Shown here piece after piece: positions 49,947-64,000 of a stretch of DNA of 64,000 nucleotides (position 1 is its first letter; every line of letters starts with the position of its first letter). The stretch is from positions 15,333,100 through 15,397,099 of the forward strand of contig NC_135556.1 of the NCBI RefSeq assembly GCF_964340395.1. Reading direction: 5' to 3'. Both the position numbers and the translations under genes were made by a program. Origin of the DNA: Glandiceps talaboti (Eukaryota > Hemichordata > Enteropneusta > Spengelidae). The notes beneath the pieces are model-generated. The model was given only the letters and a program-made list of their open reading frames with translations. It was not told the DNA's origin and did not search any database.

Positions 49947-52900
49947 ATGTGTAGGGATTATCAACACAAGTGTCAAATTTTTGTGATCTTTTGAAAACAA
50001 CCATCAACAAAGTTACAAAATGTTTCCTTTTTTTGTTTGAAAGTAAAGATCTTAAATGAGCCAGTTTATTAAAAAATGACAGGTGTGATTCACAACAGGG
50101 CATACTGTAATGATGCAGCAATCTGCATACCTTAAAAAAAATACTGCGATTGTCTTTGTGGTTCAATTAGTCTCTAGGGATTGAAACCTAGCAACAATTT
50201 TCACCCATAGGGACTTATACAGATTTATTGATACACATGTATGGTTGTGCATATGATTAAAGTGATACACATCAGTTAACGAGTCTTTATCATGTATAGT
50301 AATGCAGTAATGATCAGATTAAATAAGATTAAAATTCTAGCAATGGAGAAGTGCAAATTCAGGACACTGGTAATCCACAAGCCCCCTGGCTACCAAATAC
50401 ATACATAATGCCATCATTCCATTGACTGTTTGCCTTGGCCAGTAATTGCAGTACATCAGTTAAAGACATGGCAAATTTTAATGTTTCAACTTGATTGTCT
50501 TCTTATGGATTAATTCAGACAAGAGAGGTCAAATTCGTGTAGTTTGTTGTCTTATGTAACCTTTGGTTTTTTATTAAAAAAAGAGCCCCCACTATTGTTT
50601 TAACCCAGCAGGGAGTTGAAGTTGAACAAAGTCCTGTAAATTAATTTGAACTAGGTGTTTTATTTGCTGTATCTAGGATCATTGTCTTTAAAACCAGCTT
50701 GCTACACAGTGGTCATTGTCAACTTGGACATAGACCATGATCAAGTGTTTGCATTAGGTCATCATTTAAGTATACACTGTAACCTAAACAGTTGGGCAGA
50801 TGTTTAAAAAAAAAAATACAATTCAAAAATCAGAGATCTTATGCAACAAAAGACCAGGTGCCGAAAATAATCAGTAATTTGGCCCATGACTAAGACAATG
50901 AGGCTTATTTATAACCAAAACTAAGTTGTGTTGAATTTGGTGTGGCTTTTTGTGGTTATATTTGTTTTATAACACATGCCTAATTTATTTCAAAAATAAA
51001 ATGAATCTAACTATACAGTGTGAAAAACAAACATGCACTTTGCATAAAGTAGGTAAGAGTAGGAAAATGAAACTGCTAAAAATTGAAGGAAGAAACAAAA
51101 GGAAAACCGTACAATACAGTAGGCTGAATGAGAAGTGACTCCTATTAGTGGATAACGAACCAGTACAGATTCAGATCCACTCCAGTGTGATTAAGCCATG
51201 AATGAGCATTTGTATTCTGTATGTAAATGTTTGTCTAATTATTTCACTTGTCTTAAACAGTTACTTTAGACCTAGGAAAACTTTTTGTTTCATGGAAATA
51301 ATTCTTTTGTAAATTTTAATTATAGTCCATACAATCAGGTCACATTCCCTTCATATGCTCCCAGAATGCATTGCAGTGCAACTGCAAGTGCAAATTGAGT
51401 GTTATGTACACATAGCTGGTACCACACCCTTTGATGTGTGTAACCCCTGGTACACTGTACAATATTTCAAATGCACAAATTTAAAATTGGACGAATATAC
51501 TGAATTGGTTTGATAACAGTAAGTTTTGATGGTTGGTTGGTTGTAACTTGAATGGAATGTCCTATCGCTGTTTGCAACTGAATTCTGTGTGATTTACAGG
51601 TTAACAAGTATGTGACCAACAATAAAATTTATTGAAAAGTTATTGTCTTAGAGTAATTATACATTAACCTTGATAACCAATTTTATATTTGTATGTCTAG
51701 TATAGGCCAAATCCATCCCAAAACATGTACCTATAGATAACTGGGAGACTGATAATCAATAAAAGACAATCATGTTTTCTAAACCCCAACCCCCCCCCCC
51801 CCCCCCCCCCCCAACAAAAAAATGTTGCACAAGAAAAACAATTTGTTGAGCTCAAAGTCACTGATAAAGATGACCACATTAGGAGCATTTAGGATCACAA
51901 TACTGGCATAGATGGTATTTTATTTTACAGGGAAATTCTTGAGGTATTTCATAGATATAATAAAAAAAATATTAAGGTACAGATCAGATTAATTGAGTTC
52001 ATTGTATTACTACCAAATAATTCAAATCATTATTCGAAATTCTTCTCCAAAAATAACTTGTCATTAAACTTAGTACTTTTATTATGATGAAGACTCGTGA
52101 GAACTTTTTTTAAAATGTTTTTTCTGCAAAAGATAATGAGATTTATAATTAGTATGTTGCCCTTATTGTAATAATATGCCAGTTATTGTTCATAATTTGT
52201 ATACATTTTTATATAAACAAAATGACAATGGGCAGTATCGGTATTTCTTACATTCAGTTAGGATACATTCCTTCATAGTTTACTATGGTTTGCAACAAAG
52301 TATTGAATAATATCTGATTATGTATTTGTTGTTTGAAATGAATAGGCTACCCATTAAAATTCAAGAATTTAAGTATTTTGTTTGGGCATGTTTAGAAATT
52401 GTGTTTTTTGAATTTTGTGATTTTTTTTTTATTGATGATCAAAATTGTAATATATGTTGTTTGCGGTGAATTGTTTGATTCATAAATTAATAGGATTAGA
52501 GGAGATTTTTGGAAATGTTTTGTCAAGTGGGTTCGTTTACGAGTATCATTGTCTGGTCAGGTTTTAATACCAAGTAGATTGTCTGACGATATAGGGCATT
52601 GCTGTGTCAGTTAGTTGGGTAACTTTTCTATATTCCCCCTGTGCTGCATCTGGATGCCTTTCAGCCATGAATTGAATCTACCCTATTGCTTAGACATCTA
52701 TGGAATTTACTCGCAAATGAGTGACTTGGAAGAATAAAGCCGTTGTTCGGCCAGTACAATATGGACTTCCTGAGCTTGTGAAATGAAGTTTACTGGAGCC
52801 AAAATGATGTAGTGTTGTTTGTAGTGTCTATGCAGGATGTCCTAAATCAGGCGTTGATAGTCCCAACTGTATCATAGAGAGGGGGGCCAAATGAGGTTAA

Positions 52901-55900
52901 ACCAGTGTAATAAGTTCAGTGCAAACAGTGTGGGTGGAACGTGAAAAGTCTGTTTCAGAGTGCTTTAGATTGCTCTGGGCTGTTGGCAGAAACTTGTCGG
53001 CTTGATTGAGGCCAGTGTTTCCAACATATGGAAAATGGGAACGCGTGATTTATGAACTAGAAAGTCCTAGAGTAAAAAAAATCTGAGATCTGTTTATATA
53101 TATTTAAGTAGGTGAGCACTCGCATACAAAGTCCCCTTTATTGAAGCTTATATCCATTTCTGGATCTGCTTTAAGTATATCGCTATTGTCTTTTCTCTGC
53201 TCTCAGACTTAAAGTATATGCACGTCAGCTGTTTTTCTTCTCGTAAATTCAGTCTTTGCTGAATGAATCATTGCAGTTAATTGGGCATGAACTGCTTATC
53301 TGTTTCCTTGCAATAGAAATTTCAATATTTGTAAAAGGGTATAAAACAGCATCTTACTACTGAACTATGGTGGTCAAAGTTTAAAAGGGCCAACGCGGTT
53401 GATGCAGAATCTGGAAGTATTTCTCCAGCATGATTTGTGTAAATGGCTCTTATTATTTATAAACTCACCCAGGCAAAATGTTTCCTCAAGTGTGAAAACC
53501 TGGATAACACCAACAAAAAAGATACTGTTTCCTGTACACATCGGAAAATCCGTTGATAAACTTTATTGAACATTTTACTTTCAAAAGTTTTAAAATTATG
53601 ACATCATCAGGATACAGTTGTTTACCATGTACCAGTAAGTAGAACATAGATTCTTCATATCAACAAACAACATACAGTAAATGCCATTTCACTACATCCC
53701 AGTCAATTCATTTTGAAAATGGGGCTTAGTAACATAACTGCATTAGAACGTAATGTTGTAGCTATAAACTTAAAGTTTTCTGAGTAGAGATTTCTCATTA
53801 GACCTCATGACATGTGTCAGTAACTTGTTAACTTTGGCTTAGCTGCAGTGTTGGGACTGTAGGAGAGAGCTCAGAGAAGTTAAGAATAAGTCGACATTGT
53901 GTGTAGATTTTAAGTAGTGCATTACTTAGTCCTTTCACTTTGTAGGGTATTTAATAGCCAACAGACCTGCATGTGATGCTTAATTTTCCAAACAACATTT
54001 GATGTCCACTGAAATAGCATCATTTTCTTTCCCCCAAGTCTGTCGTTTTTACTGATTGTATCCTCCAAATGGAATGCTTTGAGGGGGAGCGTTGGAATTG
54101 TGCCAAGGGTCTACAAATGAAATAATCTCAACTTGGACATTCTTGTCTGTGTAGTTTTAGGTCATGTACTGCATTACAGAGATTAGGCTATATTTTCCAC
54201 ATGTGATGAAAATGAGAATGATAATGTTATCAATTTTTTCCATGGTAGAAATCAAGTCGAAATGTAGGGGCTGTGATTTCAGGGACCACCCCAAAAAAAA
54301 CAGTACTTGGCTACAAATATCAAGGGACACTCAAAGTTCAGCCATACAAAATGTAAATGCATTCTAGTATGTTATGTAACAAATGGAACCTTTTCGAACG
54401 AAGTGAATACAACCCCTCTTTAAAAAACTTCTATTCTTCTTCAAAATGAGTTGCATTTGTGGATGGATAAAGGGGGGAGGGGGTCAGACAACCAGATAGG
54501 GGAAGTCAAAGGTCGTGTACATATCATTGATGGGTAGTAAAAGAACATTGGATGGAAGTGGTTTTGTCAGAATAGCTTGATCTGATCCTTTTGAAGTATG
54601 CACTGAAAAGGTGACTATTCAATCAACATTGACCTTCAGAAGTCTTATTGGTTGTTGTCAAAGGCTATAGTATGGATGAGGTGCTTGTAGAAAAATGTAT
54701 TCCAGCTTATCAAAGTGGATAAATCGGGCTAAAAACTTGACTATTCACTTAGCATTGACCTTGTATCCCCCATAATATGGTGTTTATGAGTAACCTGATT
54801 GGTAGACTTATCCATCTTTTACCCGTCTACCAGATTTCCTCTTTTAGCACTTCACCTTAGCATTTGTTATTATTAAGATTTGAAAGAAGTATTCTGTAAG
54901 TACGTCAAGTTCTAGAATGCTGACATACATCGTATCCAATCTGGTAGGACTGTTAGAAGTTAATTGGCATACCTCACCCTAGATGCGAACTCAAGACTGG
55001 CAAAGGTTGGTTACTAATTAAAAGACAGTAACATTCAAAAAACCCTCAGGCCGGAGAACTCCCGCAGACTAGAAAAAATAGAGAAATTTTAGAGTTTTTG
55101 TTGGAAAGCTGTGTGATAGGGTGTATATAGTGTTTCAAGTCTTACATGTAGTTCACTTATATCACTCGTGTTTTCTAAATACACCATGGTGACAGCTATG
55201 TGCTGGAGTTGTTCTTGTATTACAACATATAGAGATACTGTCAGCTAATGTAAGAGTGTTTTCCAAATGATGAAAGAATTATAGAGTGAAACAGTCTGTA
55301 GGCTGAAATAGAAATTTGTGATTTAGGTCGGTCACTGAATGAATCACAAAATGGAAGAATGAGTTTGTTCTTCAAACTAGAAATTAAGTAGTTGATATGG
55401 GAGGTTGAGTTATTAATTGTCTTTAACAAAGGTTAAAACTTACTTAGGGGGATGTCTGGGGGTGGGGGGGTGTCTGAGTGAAGAAAAGAATGCACATTTA
55501 GGCTAGTAATTGCCAGTTATAAGTTGTAATGGGATTGAATTGTGTTGGGTGTTCAACTTCTGCTTGGTGAACTGCTCTAGTCTGATGGTGTAAACAGAGG
55601 TTCACATTTAAAAAAAAAAGAGATTGTAAAAGCATACTATAGTTTTGAGAGTAGTGTGAGCAAGTCAGATGTGAGATTTAGAGTAGAGGTTGTACAACAA
55701 AAGTACAGTAATGGTCGATTAAGTGGGCTGTTTTCTTGTGAGATGACAGGAGAATGTCGAAAGCAAATAACAATAGTTTAAAGATTCACTCTCCTGTTAT
55801 ATGTAAGAAGCAGAAGGTCAAACGAGTACAATAGCATCTACTGCAATGTACTAAACAATTAAAATGTCAGTCTGTGGGTCAGACTACAAGAAAAGTGCAG

Positions 55901-56934
55901 GGCCATAGGTGAGGTGAGGTATGTAATGAAAGTACTCGATGCATCAAATTATACTGACTCTGAGCATGGGTCACCTCGACAACCAAAGGAGAAAAACGCT
56001 GTGTGTTTACAACCGTACTAAGGCCAGTGTATTTTGATAGGGTGTCATCGTGAAAGAGAGAGAGAGGGAAATCTTGTAAGTTCATATTGTTCCATATTGG
56101 TTTACCATAATTTTGGTGTGAAATTCCACTAAATAGCACAGGGAACTTAATGAGGCTTCACCTTCTTACCACTTTTAACAAAACCTTACGACCATATCTG
56201 AATGAACTGGGGTAACTAACTTACTAAGTTGTCACAGTTTACTGTACTTGGGCTTGATTTCTGTTGAATTTTTGATTGAACAGGGGTGAAATAAAAGAAT
56301 ACATGACCCAAATCATGTGGTCCTCATCAGCATTACAGGTGGACCATGTCAGAAATTACACAAGGTGTTTTAAGGTGACTGTCAGGTATAACATTCTCTG
56401 TACTTTACAATGTAATATAAAATTTGGTTGAAAACATTCTAAAAATAGTAAAATCAAATGTGTTTGTTGGCAGGGCAAATAAACAAAATACCCGATCAGG
56501 CCTCAAACAATTGAAACAATTGTGTTTTTGAAGTGTGAAGTTGCTGGCCATTCTGAAACTACTGTCTCATTCTTTTACTAGTAGCACTAATCAGTTGTCC
56601 CACCACTAAATACAGTAGTGTGTGAAATTTAATCCTTTCTGCCTTCTGTGGGCAACTGAATAACATAGACCAGGCTGCCTGGATTCTGATTGAAAAAAGA
56701 TTTAATTAAGATAGAATTTGCTCAACATTCAAGATTGAAAAGCTGGATTGAGTCATGAAATGAAAACGAAAAGTGAGAAAAACCATGTCAGATTAGGTAA
56801 AATTATAAAGAGTGTGTATATGTACATTTGTGAGAGTTGTGTTAAAATGCTGTGACTAAGGTTTAGTGATTGAAAAAGGTTGCTTGCAAACCTGATGACT
56901 AAATCGCCCCAAATGTTGTACCTAGGAGAAGACA

Positions 56935-56935
<1 letters not shown>

Positions 56936-56975
<40 letters not shown>

Positions 56976-57027
56976 TGTCTGTCTGTGTCTGTCTGTCTGT
57001 CTGTGTGTGTGTCTTTCTGTGTGTGTC

Positions 57028-57069
<42 letters not shown>
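56936..57069. repeat. (TG)n / (TCTG)n microsatellite
   Basis: A TG run is split by TCTG units. It is followed by a GGAGTTGCCAAG duplication near 57085-57115. Cys/Val-rich frames here are artefacts. Confidence 0.95.
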
Positions 57070-57070
<1 letters not shown>

Positions 57071-60000
57071 AAGGAGGGGAGGGGGAGTTGCCAAGCCCTT
57101 GAGGGAGTTGCCAAGTTCTACTTCCCTGGATGACTTTCTCTGTTCGTCAAAGTTCAAGAAGTGTTAAATGCTGTCAATCTCATTTCATCACAATAGTGTG
57201 GGCAGTCTACCAACCTAAACTTTACATTGCATATGCAAGTTGCTTTTTGTGTACAGATCCATCCACGAAAATTGACTCGACAAAGAATGTGATGCTTGAA
57301 TTAACTCGACTAGAAAATTGTATGTTTCAAAGTGAATGAGATCCCACACATAAAAAAAGACTGCTAACTAGAGGCTGCAACATCAACAGTTTCTGGCCTT
57401 TTGTTGGAAATGCTTGAAAAGGGGTCTTTCTGGACAATTGCTTTTACCAGCAACCATAGAAAGGCACCACCAGTGAGCCACAAGTGTATTATTACCATAG
57501 TGATTCAAAAGTGAATGACTTTCTGTCCCCATTTTGCTGAACCAGTATGTTTGAAATAATTAGTTTATGGTTTTTAACCCCTGAAAAAATAATCATTACA
57601 TGTGTAGCCAGTGGCAGTGCTGTACATTTGTTACATTCCATCGGGGGAAACAAGCTAAAATGTGTCTCAACTCCCTACTGTATTCAGTAATGTACATAGC
57701 GTGAAAGATACAACAGACAAGACAACAGAATGACAACTTGTGATTTACAGGTATATTGTCACCTAATCCTATAGAACCCAACTTCTCTCAATAGACTCAG
57801 GTAGTAATTATATGAAACACATAAAAAGTTTTTCTTTTGTTCTCTGACTTCAACGTATAATGACAGTTATGTCACATAAATCAAAAAGTTCATCATGGAA
57901 CTCTATTTTGGAAAGGGAACATTTAGTATTATGTATGAATCACCTCCCCGTAGAGTAAAACTGATTAATTGACAATCGAAGTAACTTTCTGTTCGATGTG
58001 ACCTTTCTATGAACTCTTGCCACTTGGTACTGTACAAGTTGACAACGACAATTGGTCGTTATGTCAATATTTTGTTACAATGTGTGACAAAACGAAGACA
58101 CGTAGGTGCTACTGAAAACAAATGAACCCTTTTCCATGCAAAGCTTTTCTCGTACTAAATCGTTTTGAAAGTGAGCTACAAGTCTGTATTCTCTATCAGT
58201 CTAGAACCACTGTAGTCATATGCAGGAACACTAAATTACGTTTGCTTTCAAGCAAACGACTACAAAACTATGAGGAGATAGTAATAAAAGTGTTTATTTA
58301 TCAGTATTTCACGCACAGGATAGTTTTGTTTAGGTTACATAGTACATTAGTAGTTTCAAAACCTGCGATAACAGTGTGTATGTCTGTCTGACAGAACTGG
58401 ACATCCAGGTCGTATCCTCGACAGTCAGAATGTCAGAGGTTAGATGTCAAAGGTCGGGGTGACCAAAAAGCAGGAACATTTAGTGCTATATATGTCTTCT
58501 CAGCACAGTCCTGACATTTTGGGTTGAAGTTGTCCCAGACTGAATTTGACTGAATCAGAAATCTACATCAGTGAAATTCTCTCAACCTTTCCAGTATCAC
58601 GTTTCCTCATGTGTGCTATTAAATAAGTATCTCAGTCCATTTAAAATCCAGACATCCTCCAATGTATTCTTCACACATAGTTTAACTCATCACAGCTTGC
58701 TCACTTAGCCTTTGAATTCAACAATTTCTCTTAGCACAGAGCATATTGTATGTAATTGAATAGCTGAGAAAAAACGATTCTTAGTGAACCACCCTTTTAT
58801 ATAATACACACTGTTTATCAGTAAAGTCCGAGGCCAACAGTTGAGGTAACTTAATTGAGTTAGGTTCTAAATTTCCACTTTCCTTTTGTCAAAGAATTCT
58901 GGCTTCAAAGGTATAGCTTGGAGTCCGACAAGTCAGACAGTGGTCAGACACAGGCCTGTTTTGTTGCCATGCGTCAGTGACAATGTCAACAGACAAACTA
59001 CCTGTGTCAGGTAGTATATCCCCTCCAACAATCTCAATAGCAAGATCATTTAATGGTTGATGTCTAAAACTAACGTGGCAATGTTTGGACTGGTAAATTG
59101 CCTAAACAGTTTAACTTTCAAAGACCCTGTGGGACTTGTCCAAGGTATACCGGGCTAAAGATTAGAAACAAAGCTAATGATATGACAAGGGTAATCTAAA
59201 GATGCCAAGTTTGGATTTGTGTTTCTGGCTTCAAGAAGGATTTCGTTTGGTAAATACAGTGGCTGTTTACTTAGCTAGAACAAATAGCGATGTTTGAAAG
59301 AGATCTTCATCGGTAAGGGCTTCACCTCTGGCTAGGTCTGTCTCCCAAACAGTTCTATTTCAAAAGCGTCTGTAGTCCTCTCCCTACATTGCTTGATTTC
59401 TTAAATTATACTAGGTCGGTGGCTTTATTGAAATCTTAATTGCCACTGGAGGAAAATTGAAAAGCTGGTCCTTTCCAAAGTAATTATTGTGTTTCTTCTC
59501 ATTAATTGCTGTTGATACAAAAAATATACAGGTTTTCAGTAGCTTCAGCTAGTCAAATTAACTTCTCTGTTTATCAAGGTGGTGTGTTAGACTTTAAAAA
59601 ACAAACACCACAAAATAGTAACAAAAATAACTCTACTGGATCTCACTGGGGGATGATTGATGGACAGCTTAACTTCTGTGAGGTCTGCATGTCATGGTCT
59701 GCATAGCTGAAACAACACAGGTCCCCCCAAAAATGGACCAACAAATCTCTTGGCTTAGCTACTGGCTTTTCGCTGTTTGTGCTACCCAGAATGCATCACT
59801 GTCAATTCCCAATGAAGCTCATCCCCATGCAATCAGGTCAAAGTATGGGTTGATGCCTAACAACTCATATTTCAAACACTTCTTCTCTGTTATTTTCATC
59901 ATATAGTGATGGCAGTAACCAATTTCATATAAATCATGGCATAAAATGAATAGTAACCTGCGTACATCTTGGATTTACAGACAGTAAGATTGTCCGTGAC

Positions 60001-60729
60001 ACTTCTCTCAATCAGTGCTACACTTCTTTGTTTAGTCTATGGCAAATGCAGCCTGATAACGCTTGATTTCTGTCCTTACCTACCCAGTTCAGAAGTTTGA
60101 ACACATGAAATCTATACAGAATTTTTGTAAAATTAGTTAGGTTGTAAAACTTACTATTCATCAGGTACTGCCACTATCTTGTAAGGCATATGTTCATATC
60201 AAAAAGCATGAAATGATATTGGGACACACTGTAGACTTTACCAGTTCTCTTATGTTACTCAAAAACAATAACTACAGAGACTTCAGACGGTGATGTTCTG
60301 CAATTGTAGTTTTCCAAAAGGATATTTCTTTCTAACTTCAAACTCACACTTTTACTTTAAAAAAGTGAAGTATTTGGTTTGAACTCATAATCTGTTAGAT
60401 AATGCACTGAAGTTCCAAAGTGGCACACGACTGTATAAATTTAGAAATGTTCTGAGGCTGTTTGAATATTAAAGCAATTTCTAAAGTAGAAATGAAAATG
60501 TAAAAAAAAAACCTGAAAAACTTTTGGCTATAAAGGAATACACTACAGTTTCGTAACTTTCTCAAATCTTTTTGTGTTAGTATTATCTTCTGTTATGAAT
60601 CATCCCAATGACATTATTGCTGTGACAATTCTTGTATGGCAAAAAGTTTGAAGTCCAGTTTTTTCCTTCCATTGTTAATCCTAAACCTGTTTTTGTGAGA
60701 AGCAAATTATTTTGTTGTAGATCTAGTGT

Positions 60730-61165
60730 TGTCCCCTGTCGAATCTACCAATGTTTCTCCTGTCTATAACTATTAAGTAACTCCTTTTCAGCATTGAAAG
60801 ATTGTTTTTTTGAAAAAAAGGATAAATATTCAAGAATATGTAAAGAAGGTTGTTTTTGATGAAGTTCCAATTTCTCCCCTGTCAAATTTTGACAATGTAC
60901 CTGTCTGCAATTGAGGAGCTCTTTGCAAGCAATTGTGGCAGTGTTTTTTTGAAGAAATGGTAAAAATATCAATGGGTCAAAAGGACATGAAAGGCTATCT
61001 AAATATATGTAAGAAGTTGTTTATGGATGGAGTTCCAGTTTTCTCCCCTGTCAAATTTTGACAATGTACCTGTCTGCAATTGAGGAGCTCTTTGCGAGCA
61101 TTGAGGCAATGTTTTTTGAAGAAATGCTAAAAATATCAAAGAATCAAAAGGACATGAAAGGCCTG
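60730..61165 (+). repeat. 170-bp tandem duplication plus an older diverged unit
   Basis: CTCCCCTGTCAAATTTTGAC and the next ~100 bp occur at 60873 and 61043, nearly identical. A more diverged unit with CCCCTGTCGAATCTACCAAT precedes them at about 60733. Non-coding, intronic. Confidence 0.85.
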
Positions 61166-63788
61166 CAAGACTTTTGTGTTAATGTGATGAGATGATCAAG
61201 TAGCTGAACTAATTTCCGACAGACTGGTTAATTGCCTTATTGTTTGTTTTGTCATTCGCCAAGTTAAGACATCACACCTTTGCAGCTGGTATATGAATAT
61301 AACATTCTTTAAAAAAAATAGTCTATTTTGTAGGTTTTCACTGGAAAGCAAGTAGAGAATTACTTTAAGCACATATGCCCTGTTCATTATTGTTATCACA
61401 GCAATACCAACAGACAGTAGTTTAGTTATAAATAGCGAGAACTTAAAAGATTAGGTAATTATACCAATTTCAGTCTATTTTAACGATTGTTATTATCACT
61501 GATGACTCCTGTCCGGCTTCGGGGTGTATTTTACCGCTTTTGTTGTTTCAACGTCAGCGTTCTTTTTTTTCTCTCTCTCTTTACTTTTTGAGAAAGAAAT
61601 AGAGGATTGCAATTAGGTAATGTACAGTCTCATATTCATCCTGTTGGATTACACAGCAAAGCCCCCACAATCAAGTGATATATTCAGCATTATTAAACAA
61701 TGTTCATTGATGAGCAGAATGCCTTCAAATTATCTCACTATCTAGTAGTAGTACCTATTTACAGCTGTTAGCAACTTTTGTCCAACGAGACAACATCTTG
61801 ACTTTTGTCATGACAAAAAAACATACCAACCATGTCTTTGTCACTGCTGAGGCTATACACAAACCAAGAGATGTAAGCTGTAGCTTGAGTTTATTTAACA
61901 GGAGGGGGAGAACAAGGTGCACAATTCAGATGCAAGTACTTGACTTATAGAATTTTAGACTGCCAGCACACTACTATACTATAGCCATTGAACTACTAGC
62001 ACAGTCTATTCTTACAATATGATACTTCAAATACCACTCTATTGTGAATAAAACCAACCAAGATATGTTCAGAACTTTTTGACCACTTAGATAATGGAAA
62101 GTGTTGTATACTCTTCCCTCTGGATTGATTAGTGGATGGATGGGTGGAAGGGGCTGCACGACACCAGTCAGTTGAAATATTTAAAGAAAGTTTGACTATT
62201 GAGTTGAACCCTATACTATAGTTCCACTAGACAATGATTTGCAATTTTGTTTTTAAAGTAGAACAAAGACTGTTAATGAAGAAATAGCTGTGATAAGTAA
62301 ATGGAAAGAGTGCCTCAAAGAATATTTGATTATTCAGATGTAACAAGTGTTTGTTACGGTTCAGATTTATGCGCTCTGATAAAGAGGTCCAAAATGCAAA
62401 AATCCATTCTTGATTGTTATGTGGGTAAGAGGGCAGTCAGTCATGTAGCTAGCAGCCATGTCGAGTAAGTGCAATCAGTATATGTATGACAATAGGGCAA
62501 AACATTACCATTTCCGTTTTTAGTACAGAGCCTTGAGGTGTACCTGTCAACATAATGTTTTTTCCACAAGTTTTGACCATTCTTTGTAAGCAAGTACCAA
62601 CTCTGAACTATGAGGGGTTTGTCATTCAGCAGGGTTTGTGAGGTCCTACGATTGTCTCTACCAAGACATGCTTGGCGATGCAGAAATGGTGACAATGAAA
62701 ATATATATAATGCTGTCTGGTTATCTATTTGGGTCAGTAGGGTCACACGAGAGAATGTATGAAGGCGTTTGACTGTTAGTACACTTAATCGGGGAAGCCC
62801 TGTTTTTTGGTGACGTATGGTGTAATTTTTAACAGCTTCTCACTTGTGACAAGTACGTGTCCACTGACATGCACAGTTTATAGTGTGTAACTGTTTTGAG
62901 TCTTAATGTTCATGACCATGCCCTTGTAAGGTTTCCAACAGTGGTGACACTGACATTCATTTAGTGGAGTAAGTCAAGGTCAGTGTACCAGTAAATAGCT
63001 TTCAAGTGTCTCTTCAATTGCCGAAATGTGAACACAAACTGTAAAATAACAATACAATACATTCTCATTATTAAGAGGTTTTAAGGCTTAATCAAAACAT
63101 AAAAAATATCCACTGCTTAATTTACGCAGAAAGATGAAAACATAGAAGCCAGATTGGCAGTATATTTGTCAAAATTTAGGTCAACAATGGTCCTTCTGCT
63201 AACTCGGTGTTGTGGTGACTTCCGATAGGGGGTCATAATAGTCAACATTGGTGTGTTCGACTAGGCTCATTGTCGCCTGTTGTGTGTTCCCCCAACTGAC
63301 TTACATACACACCTGTCTAATGTAAAAAAGGCCAGTCAGTGTTTTTTCAAAGGCACATATATTTTGTAAACAAAGTTAAGAGTATACTTTGGAGACTGTA
63401 TTGGGCATTCAACTATCCTGCCCTTCTAATTGTTCCAGTGCCATGGTCTCTTACCAACTCAACCGTGTCAGCTTCGGAATGTGCACTTAAAAAAATAATT
63501 TTAGATTGAAAATTGTTACCATGGAATACTATAGATTTGTAATAGATTTGTACCGAAAAGTCTTTTAAGAGTAAAGGTTTGATGCTTTGATTATTGAAAA
63601 AGGAGAGATAAAAAATGAAAATTTTGTTTTGATATAGCACAAAAAATAGTTTGGAATTTTAGGAAATGGGGAAAATATTCAGTATTTCAGTGTACTGACT
63701 TTATGATGCATATCCATTTAGTTTACTAGATCAGTGTTCAACTTTTGCTTTTCCTGTGTCTTTTATTTTTCACTTTTTTGTTCCAATG

Positions 63789-63884
63789 TAGCCTAGAATC
63801 CCGGCTATCGATCAGGGATTTTGAATTTGGTGATGGGGGGAAAAACCAAAATTTAAAATCCCCATCCGCATTGATTCCAGGCTA
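63789..63884. mobile_element. Small foldback element
   Basis: TAGCCTAGAATC pairs with GATTCCAGGCTA (one mismatch). Inside it, GGGATTTTGAATTT pairs with AAATTTAAAATCCC. About 96 bp overall. Confidence 0.6.
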
Positions 63885-64000
63885 GTTCCAAAGTCTGACA
63901 AAGTCAAAACCTGTCTTAGAAAATTAGTAAAACTGTTGTCTTAGAATCTTTGTACTTGCAACAGATGTTTACCTTAAGCTTTTTTCCCAACCTTTATCCT

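Larger units (their letters stand above)
49493..64000 (+). other. FREM2: FREM2-like intron 1 (no further exon seen)
   Basis: The donor at 49493 (GTAGG) has no partner I can support in the remaining 14.5 kb. No phase-1 acceptor is followed by sequence resembling the end of CSPG repeat 12 or a Calx-beta domain. The intron carries the R3 MITE, a C-run at about 51789, a TG/TCTG array, a 170-bp tandem duplication and a foldback at the far end. Confidence 0.6.

Noticed and set aside
51901-52020. Possible second FREM2-like exon after TATTTTACAG at 51930
   Set aside because: The in-phase translation is short, lysine/isoleucine-rich and unlike CSPG or Calx-beta sequence, and no donor follows before a stop.
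56753-57167. THTH and CVCV proteins
   Set aside because: TG/TCTG microsatellite artefacts.

Overview
The window is nuclear DNA from an intron-rich animal. Genes are split into many small exons with GT-AG junctions, and introns and spacers are AT-rich. They are crowded with microsatellites, tRNA-derived SINEs and foldback (MITE-like) elements. A FRAS1/FREM-type matrix gene, an animal potato-inhibitor-I gene and a multi-SH3 membrane adaptor together suggest a marine invertebrate bilaterian, such as a hemichordate, other invertebrate deuterostome or lophotrochozoan. The sequence alone does not settle the species. There is no sign of prokaryotic organisation.

Layout. Positions 1-2.6 kb (minus) hold the 5' part of an unrecognised gene for a probably secreted protein with a signal peptide and an RQRR processing site; it runs off the left edge. 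Positions 6.0-10.3 kb (minus) hold a complete three-exon gene for a 63-residue serine-protease inhibitor of the potato inhibitor I / eglin family, whose exons are too short to show as long open frames. Head-to-head with it, 13.1-37.0 kb (plus) holds a 13-exon gene that I joined by hand. Every exon boundary is GT-AG and every phase matches, giving 1409 codons. It encodes a short N-terminus, one transmembrane helix with a juxtamembrane Cys, a lysine-rich segment, four SH3 domains, long proline-rich linkers and eight Y-x-N tyrosine motifs. Positions 38-44.5 kb are intergenic, with only repeats seen. At 44.53-49.49 kb lies one giant first exon (1654 codons) of a FREM2-like extracellular matrix gene: signal peptide, N-terminal domain and twelve CSPG repeats, the last cut by the exon end. 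The remaining 14.5 kb appears to be its first intron.

Most interesting. (1) The membrane-anchored SH3 scaffold combines features of LAT-type transmembrane adaptors (tiny ectodomain, membrane-proximal Cys, repeated Y-x-N sites) with four SH3 domains; I know of no named family with this architecture. (2) Its terminal SH3 exon has been copied with a 126-bp period into its own 3' UTR, where the copies are decaying. (3) One of its splice donors lies in a perfect-phase triplicated 24-bp repeat, giving three usable in-frame donors. (4) Several mobile-element families have two copies in the window, including a long-armed foldback with a 9-bp target duplication and palindromic elements flanked by TTAA.
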